A stretch of DNA of 64,000 bases from Chryseobacterium vaccae (GTDB lineage Bacteria; Bacteroidota; Bacteroidia; Flavobacteriales; Weeksellaceae). The notes beneath the pieces are model-generated. The model was not told where the DNA came from and did not search any database. It was given only the letters and a program-made list of their open reading frames with translations. The stretch lies in NCBI RefSeq assembly GCF_009602705.1, contig NZ_VSWH01000001.1:1798001-1862000 (forward strand), read 5' to 3'. Shown piece by piece: positions 58,805-64,000 of the stretch (the stretch's first letter is position 1; each line of letters starts with the position of its first letter). A program made the position numbers and the translations under genes.

Positions 58805-59548
58805 ATGAAAATTGTTTCTCTTGTTCCTTCTATCACAGAAGCATTGTTTGATCTGGGCCTCACCGAAAATGAAGTTGTTGGCAGAACTAAATTCTGTATT
58901 CATCCACAGGATAAAATAAAAGATGTAACCATCATTGGTGGAACAAAAAACATCAATATTGAAAAAATAAAATCTTTACAACCTGACCTGATCCTTGCCA
59001 ACAAGGAAGAAAATATCAAGGAACAGGTAGAAGCTTTAATGGATGATTTCAAGGTAATGGTAACCAATGTTGAAACTATTGAAGACAATTATTATCTCTT
59101 AAAAAACCTTGGAAAACTTCTGAACCAGGAAGAAAGAGCTCAACTTTTCAATCTTAAAATCTACGATATTCTCAATCAGTCAAAACTTGATACTCCGGTA
59201 AAGGCAGCCTATCTTATCTGGAAAAACCCTTATATGACTATTGGTTCTGATACTTTTATTCATAAAATCATGTCCGAAATCGGTTTTGAAAATATTTTCA
59301 AAGATAAAACCCGCTATCCTGAAATCAGAACGGAAGATCTGGCAGATGCAGATGTGATTATGCTGTCTTCAGAGCCTTTTCCATTCAAAGAAAAACATAT
59401 TGAGGAGCTGAAAGCATTTTACCCTGATAAAAAGATTATGATTGTAGATGGGGAAGCCTTTTCATGGTATGGAACGCATATCGCTAAGTGTGAAGCTTAT
59501 TTTAAAGAATTAATAGAAGAAATCCGTACAGTACAGAACTTATCCTGA
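58805..59548 (+). CDS. BtuF-like helical-backbone metal-receptor protein, no signal peptide
   Basis: A 247-residue protein of the periplasmic-binding-protein type II family (PF01497), as in BtuF: RIVSLVPSITE-type start (KIVSLVPSITEALFDLG), VGRTKFCIHP, GGTKNINIEKIKSLQPDLILANKEEN and the second lobe TPVKAAYLIWKNPYMTIG. There is no signal peptide or lipobox, so it is either cytoplasmic or exported in an unknown way. No ABC permease or ATPase gene is nearby. Cobalamin binding is only a family-level guess. Confidence 0.75.
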   Translation: MKIVSLVPSITEALFDLGLTENEVVGRTKFCIHPQDKIKDVTIIGGTKNINIEKIKSLQPDLILANKEENIKEQVEALMDDFKVMVTNVETIEDNYYLLKNLGKLLNQEERAQLFNLKIYDILNQSKLDTPVKAAYLIWKNPYMTIGSDTFIHKIMSEIGFENIFKDKTRYPEIRTEDLADADVIMLSSEPFPFKEKHIEELKAFYPDKKIMIVDGEAFSWYGTHIAKCEAYFKELIEEIRTVQNLS

Positions 59549-59757
59549 AATTTTTATGTTTCCACAGCTTTTGAGGATGCTTCCGATTTTCAGCTCAATG
59601 GTTGGTAAGTGCAAAGCCACAAATTGTTTTTTATTGCTGTGGTATAAGACACCTGGATTTTATCAGAGATAAGATTTTATAATGTTGATTTTTGTTGAAT
59701 ATTATTTCCCACAGATTTTGCAGATCTTACTCAGTACATGTTATGCATACAATAAAA

Positions 59758-59790
59758 AAGTTCCGATTGGTGGACCGGAACTGTATGTTG
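59758..59790 (-). terminator. Terminator of the fRMsr-like gene
   Basis: On the minus strand AGTTCCGG/CGGAACT is followed by six T, 20 bp after the stop. Confidence 0.75.
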
Positions 59791-59805
59791 ATATTTATTC
59801 TGTTT

Positions 59806-60255
59806 TTACAAAATTTTGGAAACTTCGTTGCAAAGCCATTCTAAGAGTTCCCGGTCTTCGGCTGTAAACGGATTGATCTTATGAGAATCAATGTCGATCT
59901 GACCAATGTTTTTCCCGTCTTTGAAAATAGGAACTACAATTTCTGCTTTTGTATCAATTGAACAGCTTAAGTAATTACTTTCCTGGTGAACATCAGGAAC
60001 TACAAATGTTTCATTGGAAACAGCAACCTGCCCGCAGATCCCTTTTCCGTAAGGAATAATGATATGATCGGTAGGTGCTCCTACGTAAGGTCCTAAGATC
60101 AGCTCATCCTTATCTCCGTTTTTAAAATAAAATCCGGTCCAGTTGAAATAGGAAATCTCCTGATCCAGCAGGTGACATACTTTCTGCAGTTTTTCTTCTG
60201 TATTATGCTTGGGACTTTCAAGAATGGACGAAAGTCTTTTCTTTAATTCTGACAT
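59806..60255 (-). CDS. GAF-domain free methionine-(R)-sulfoxide reductase-like
   Basis: A 149-residue single GAF domain protein of the fRMsr (YebR/MsrC) type. FNWTGFYFKNGDKDELILGPYVG, KGICGQVAVSNETFVVPDV and NYLSCSIDTKAEIVVPIF include the two Cys expected for catalysis and disulfide formation. It should reduce free methionine-R-sulfoxide. It is 13 bp downstream of the conserved orphan gene and probably co-transcribed with it. Confidence 0.82.
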   Translation of the reverse strand: MSELKKRLSSILESPKHNTEEKLQKVCHLLDQEISYFNWTGFYFKNGDKDELILGPYVGAPTDHIIIPYGKGICGQVAVSNETFVVPDVHQESNYLSCSIDTKAEIVVPIFKDGKNIGQIDIDSHKINPFTAEDRELLEWLCNEVSKIL

Positions 60256-60268
60256 TGTATTGATGTTT

Positions 60269-61696
60269 TTAAGAGAATTGTTTTAGGGAAAGTTCTTCTT
60301 TGTATCCGAACATTCCACGGTCTTTTATCATTTCTGCAACGCCATCAGGAACCTGGTTTTCCCAGCCTTTGACACAGCATGCAATTTTTCTTAATATTTC
60401 TCTTGAATAGATCTCTAAAAATTCCGGATTGTAGTTGGTAATATCTACGATACGGTTATTATGTTTGAAATATTTATAGAGTTCTTTTAAGTTTTCTTCT
60501 ACTTTAAGGTTAGATGCATCAAGCAGTTCATGGGTTTCAGGATCTTTATACGGATACAGATACACTCTCATTCCGTTTCTGAAGAATTTCCCGAAAGCCT
60601 CCAGAATTCCACCCGACATATCTTTGTAATACTTTTCATCAAATACCATCAAAAGGTTGTTTACGCCCATCGCAACACCAATATCTCCTGTAGTGTAAGA
60701 AGCAAAGTAATCAATCAGTCTGTAATATTCTGAGAAGTTGGAAATAATAACGGTATATCCTAATTTACCGAGGATATCTACCCTGTCGAGGAAATCCCGT
60801 TCGTCAATATCCCCGTCTGCCCTAAGGTTTGAAATGGTGATTTCAATAAGTACTTCTGTTTCTTCATGGGTACAGGTGGCATCTTTCAAAAACATATCCA
60901 GACCGTTCTGAAGCATATCGATATTTACTTTTGTAACGGGTCTGAAACTTCCTCGTACCGCAAATATGTTTTTCTTGTACAACACATCGGCAGGAAGCAT
61001 ATTATTCCCCTCGGAATTGAAGATCACAGCATCTGTCATCCCGTTTTTAACGAGCTGCAGAGACATGAGCCTGTTGTCTACATAAGCAAACGCAGGGCCG
61101 TTGAAATCGATCATGTCAATTTCCAGATTATCTTTTGCGATATCGTCGTATAGAGACTCGATCAGGGTTCTTGGATTATCAAAATAATTGAAGGCACCAA
61201 AAATAAGATTTACTCCAAGATTCCCTAAAGTTTCCTGTTGTAAAGTAGCATCATTTTCCTTGAATTTCACATGGATCACGATCTCGTTGTAATCTTCATT
61301 TTCTTTTACCTGAAAACGGATTCCTACCCAGCCGTGGCCTTTGATGGTTTTATCGAAATTGATCGTCGTTACCGTATTGGCATAGGAAAAAAACTTTCTA
61401 TTGGGATTATTTTCCCTTGAAATACGTTCTTCAATTAATGCTACTTCATAACGCAGCATTTTACGAAGTCTGTTCTGGGTAACATATCTGTTTTTTACCT
61501 CTTTTCCGTAGATCGCATCACTAAAATCTTTGTCGTAAGCAGACATCGCTTTAGCAATTGTACCAGAAGCTCCCCCTGCTCTAAAAAAATGTCGAACGGT
61601 TTCCTGTCCTGCTCCAATTTCTGCGAAAGTACCATAAATACTAGGATCTAGATTAATTGTTAATGCTTTTTGCTTAGGAGTTAATTTCTGATACAT
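60269..61696 (-). CDS. Conserved protein of unknown function
   Basis: A 475-residue cytoplasmic protein that I recognise as a well-conserved flavobacterial protein (YGTFAEIGAGQETVRHFFRAGGASGTIAKAMSAYDKDFSDAIYG). Databases give it conflicting names. The sequence shows no adenylyltransferase HIGH-type motif and no signal peptide or barrel that would support a receptor. I therefore leave the function open. The ATG at 61696 follows from the conserved start MYQKLTPKQKAL. Confidence 0.78.
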   Translation of the reverse strand: MYQKLTPKQKALTINLDPSIYGTFAEIGAGQETVRHFFRAGGASGTIAKAMSAYDKDFSDAIYGKEVKNRYVTQNRLRKMLRYEVALIEERISRENNPNRKFFSYANTVTTINFDKTIKGHGWVGIRFQVKENEDYNEIVIHVKFKENDATLQQETLGNLGVNLIFGAFNYFDNPRTLIESLYDDIAKDNLEIDMIDFNGPAFAYVDNRLMSLQLVKNGMTDAVIFNSEGNNMLPADVLYKKNIFAVRGSFRPVTKVNIDMLQNGLDMFLKDATCTHEETEVLIEITISNLRADGDIDERDFLDRVDILGKLGYTVIISNFSEYYRLIDYFASYTTGDIGVAMGVNNLLMVFDEKYYKDMSGGILEAFGKFFRNGMRVYLYPYKDPETHELLDASNLKVEENLKELYKYFKHNNRIVDITNYNPEFLEIYSREILRKIACCVKGWENQVPDGVAEMIKDRGMFGYKEELSLKQFS

Positions 61697-61750
61697 TAGG
61701 ACGTCAAATTTTTCGTAAATTTACCAAAATTAAACCAACCTCAAAAGAAA

Positions 61751-62518
61751 ATGAAGTTGAAATTTTTAGGAACCGGAACTTCACAGGGTGTGCCCGTCAT
61801 AGGCTGTACCTGCGAAGTATGCACTTCCAAAAATCCCAAAGATCAACGTTTCCGCTCTTCTGTGATGATCACTACAGAAGAAAATAAAAAAATCCTGATC
61901 GACTGCGGTCCGGATTTCAGGCAGCAGATGCTGATTAACCATGAAAACCATGTGGATATTGCACTGATCACCCATGAGCATAATGACCATGTAATCGGGC
62001 TTGATGATATGCGTCCGCTGATCTTCAAAAGCGGAAAAGATGTTCCTCTTTACTGCTATCCAAGAGTAGCCCACGAAATCAAAAACCGTTTCCCTTACGC
62101 ATTTGCTGATGTAAGGTATCCCGGTGCACCTGCATTTGAGCTTCATGAAATCGAAAACCAGCCTTTTCATGTTCTGGATACGGAAATCACTCCTGTTGAG
62201 GTGATTCATTATAAAATTACGGTCTTCGGATATAAATTTAAAAAGCTGGCTTATATTACAGATGCCGGTTTTATTTCAGAGACAGAAAAGGAAAAGTTAA
62301 AAAACCTGGATGTGCTGATCCTAAATTGTATCAGAAAATTTGATCCGCATCCTGCCCATTTTATCCTTCCGGACGTGATCAATCTGTTTGAGGAGCTGAA
62401 ACCTAAACAATTATTTTTAACCCACATCAGCCATCACCTCGGACTGCATGATGTTGAAGATAAGCAGCTTCCATCCGGAATGCACCTTGCCTACGACGGA
62501 CTGGAAATTGAATTTTAA
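61751..62518 (+). CDS. MBL-fold metallo-hydrolase (PhnP-like)
   Basis: A 255-residue metallo-beta-lactamase-fold phosphodiesterase. GTGTSQGVPVIGCTCEVCTS contains the Cys pair near the start seen in PhnP. The metal motif is THEHNDHVIGLDD near residue 76, with later ligands in YITDAGF and LTHISHHLG. The closest family role is cleavage of cyclic phosphodiesters such as phosphoribosyl 1,2-cyclic phosphate; no phn genes are nearby, so the substrate is open. Confidence 0.85.
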   Translation: MKLKFLGTGTSQGVPVIGCTCEVCTSKNPKDQRFRSSVMITTEENKKILIDCGPDFRQQMLINHENHVDIALITHEHNDHVIGLDDMRPLIFKSGKDVPLYCYPRVAHEIKNRFPYAFADVRYPGAPAFELHEIENQPFHVLDTEITPVEVIHYKITVFGYKFKKLAYITDAGFISETEKEKLKNLDVLILNCIRKFDPHPAHFILPDVINLFEELKPKQLFLTHISHHLGLHDVEDKQLPSGMHLAYDGLEIEF

Positions 62519-62585
62519 AAATTTTCCTCCAAAAAGCTTTCGGACATTAAAAAAAGTTTCTATATTTGCACACCGATTTACAGCA

Positions 62586-62665
62586 GCCCAGGTGGCGGAA
62601 TTGGTAGACGCGCTGGTCTCAAACACCAGTTCTTAGGAGTACCGGTTCGATCCCGGTCCTGGGTA
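62586..62665 (+). tRNA. tRNA-Leu (CAA)
   Basis: A complete cloverleaf: acceptor GCCCAGG/CCTGGGT, D-stem GCG/CGC, anticodon stem CTGGT/ACCAG with loop CTCAAAC (anticodon CAA), class II variable loop, and T-arm ACCGG TTCGATC CCGGT. Discriminator A; CCA is not encoded. The antisense strand of its 3' half encodes the end of a serine recombinase. Confidence 0.95.
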
Positions 62666-64000
62666 CAAGACCGGAAAGAGGTGATAATTCACTTTCTTTC
62701 CGGTTTTTTTTCGTGCCTAACTCATTGTTTATCTGATATATATAAGAGAGCAAAACATTGGGCCGGGTGGTTCGATAATGATTTTTTGAAAATTGCAATT
62801 TTTCAGGAAATATCGAACCAATTATTTTACGTTTTACCTCGATATCCCCATCAGTATACACTTTCCCGAGGTCTACTAGGTTCGATAATGCTTGGTCTAG
62901 TAGTTTTTGAAAATCTATTTTCTTATTATCTTTTCCTTTAGTTAATTTAGCTTCGAGCTTTTCAATTTGCCTTTTACAGTCGGTCTTAATTTCAAGATAA
63001 TCTTCATCATCAATTACCTCCTGCATCAGTTTATTTCTTGCCTGTTTCAATCTGCTGTTTAAACGATCTATATCTAATAGAATTGCTTTCCTTTCTTTTG
63101 GGGGATTATTGATTAATTTTTCAAAATTTCGCTCCAGCACCTTTTTCAAATAATTTTTTATAGATGCACGCATTTCCAATGACTGCAATATCTCTAAAAA
63201 TTTAGAATTTAGAATTTCAGATTTGTAACGGTATGAACACGGAGACTTGCAATGGTAATAATAATATTTATTTCCCGAACGTCCCGTAGATGCACTACCG
63301 GTAACCAAATGACCACATTCTGGACAAACTAGAAAACCTCGTAACGGTAAATTATCGTCAGACAATATTTTTACGTTGGGTCTGGCTGGATTGACATTTC
63401 CATCCATTATACATTGAACTTTTTCGAATAATTCTTCACTGATCAAAGGCTCATGAATACTTGTAACAAAATGAGCCTCCTCTTCATTGAATTGTTCCAC
63501 GTAAATTTTCCCACAATATGCAGTATTGCGTAAACTAGCAAGAAAGGCACTTATCTTAACTGACTTTCCTTCCTTTCTGTTCATCATATCCATTATCTGG
63601 CTCGCTGAATATACGCCTTTGGACATTTCGTTAAATGCCCACTGCATGTTAGAAGCTTCCGGTTCCTTCGGGGTTACATACTTTTTTCCATTCTCCGTTA
63701 TTCTGTTAACATAGCCGTAAGGTGCCCTTCCCATTAATCTGCCTTCTTTTTTAGCACGGCGCATTCCATAATAAGTATTCAAAGCGCGCCTGTCGTTTTC
63801 AACTTCTGGCGCAGCAAGATATATAGCCAACATCATTTTATTTTCTGGAATTGAAAGATCTAAAGGTTGTTCAATGGCCTGCGGTTCTACGTTAATTTTC
63901 CTAAGTATATTAATCATTTGATAAGCATCTCCAGCATTCCTGCTGAAGCGATCCCATTTTGTAAAAAGCAGCAGATTTGTTTTTGAGCTTTTTCTCTTAA
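62619..64000 (-). CDS. Large serine recombinase (partial at window edge)
   Basis: A serine-recombinase-family integrase that continues beyond the window. The last codons of the catalytic domain are visible at the edge as TKWDRFSRNAGDAYQMI, in frame without a stop, so a start at 63917 would be artificial. Next come the recombinase domain (NTYYGMRRAKKEGRLMGRAPYGY), a zinc ribbon (CPECGHLV and CKSPC) and a coiled coil (LNSRLKQARNKLMQEVIDDEDYLEIK). The last 15 codons and the stop lie antisense within the 3' part of tRNA-Leu. It presumably mediates integration of an element into this tRNA gene. Confidence 0.88.
   Translation of the reverse strand, partial: KRKSSKTNLLLFTKWDRFSRNAGDAYQMINILRKINVEPQAIEQPLDLSIPENKMMLAIYLAAPEVENDRRALNTYYGMRRAKKEGRLMGRAPYGYVNRITENGKKYVTPKEPEASNMQWAFNEMSKGVYSASQIMDMMNRKEGKSVKISAFLASLRNTAYCGKIYVEQFNEEEAHFVTSIHEPLISEELFEKVQCIMDGNVNPARPNVKILSDDNLPLRGFLVCPECGHLVTGSASTGRSGNKYYYYHCKSPCSYRYKSEILNSKFLEILQSLEMRASIKNYLKKVLERNFEKLINNPPKERKAILLDIDRLNSRLKQARNKLMQEVIDDEDYLEIKTDCKRQIEKLEAKLTKGKDNKKIDFQKLLDQALSNLVDLGKVYTDGDIEVKRKIIGSIFPEKLQFSKNHYRTTRPNVLLSYIYQINNELGTKKNRKESELSPLSGLVPRTGIEPVLLRTGV
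62671..62711 (+). terminator. Terminator of tRNA-Leu
   Basis: A perfect 8-bp stem CCGGAAAG/CTTTCCGG with a 17-nt loop and eight T. It lies inside the antisense recombinase coding region, so any such element must carry this terminator. Confidence 0.82.

Noticed and set aside
62619..63917. Complete recombinase gene starting at 63917
   Set aside because: The frame remains open to the window edge and the upstream codons encode the conserved TKWDRFSRN end of the catalytic domain, so the gene is partial.

Overview
The window looks like chromosome from a flavobacterium close to Chryseobacterium or Elizabethkingia. The evidence is AT-rich intergenic DNA, Bacteroidetes promoters of the TAnnTTTG type with almost no Shine-Dalgarno sites, and typical family content: LytS/LytTR pair, OMP_b-brl receptor, DUF1501/DUF1800 pair, FucP-type sugar transporter, tandem YceI and GG-leader 'bacteriocin-like' peptides. 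The genus is inferred from protein character; no database was searched.

Layout. 1-20505 is mostly core and housekeeping: the tsaE end, an Ald-family gene, a LytS/LytTR pair, a cation/proton antiporter, tyrA behind a Tyr-rich attenuator leader, a DUF2089-YIP1-serine hydrolase operon, sdaA, two yceI genes, glk, an outer-membrane barrel gene, and DUF1800-DUF1501. 20506-39683 is an accessory region that reads as a dispersed RNA-repair regulon interrupted by a cobalamin tail-assembly operon (cobT-cobS-cobC). 40062-51025 holds TfoX-like, DUF2975/Xre, an ABC exporter fused to an M1 peptidase, and MarR-TonB receptor-M13 peptidase. 51104-62518 holds pnp, a sugar transporter, rpsO, two small Cys-rich secreted peptides, mgtE, a BtuF-like protein, an fRMsr-like protein, a conserved orphan and an MBL hydrolase. 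62586-64000 is tRNA-Leu(CAA) with a large serine recombinase whose 3' end lies inside the tRNA gene, so this is probably the edge of an integrated element.

The striking system. Three promoters (about 22947-22983 minus, 27782-27818 plus, 32189-32225 plus) share the same block: two TRCGYA boxes 13 bp apart, then 10 bp, then TACTTTGC, with identical spacing. Two of them start, about 11 nt downstream, RNAs with exact tRNA acceptor/D-arm/T-arm geometry but large insertions in the anticodon/variable region. One lies ahead of rtcB (RNA ligase), the other ahead of a TROVE/Ro60 gene. The third drives an operon of a pol-beta-fold nucleotidyltransferase (RlaP type), two tandem paralogous unknowns, a possible SUKH protein and an ATP-grasp protein. 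Downstream of TROVE lie a protein carrying primase/PrimPol (AEP)-like motifs, a small unknown, two P-loop ATPases and a second RlaP. A WYL regulator divergent from rtcB is the obvious candidate regulator. This resembles the Salmonella rsr-yrlBA-rtcBA arrangement, but with two different tRNA-like RNAs, a WYL protein in place of RtcR, and several unassigned partners.

Other points of note are the tyrA leader peptide with three consecutive Tyr codons, two GG-leader peptides with a cystine-knot-like six-Cys spacing, and about 108-bp imperfect inverted repeats flanking the rtcB/WYL cassette.
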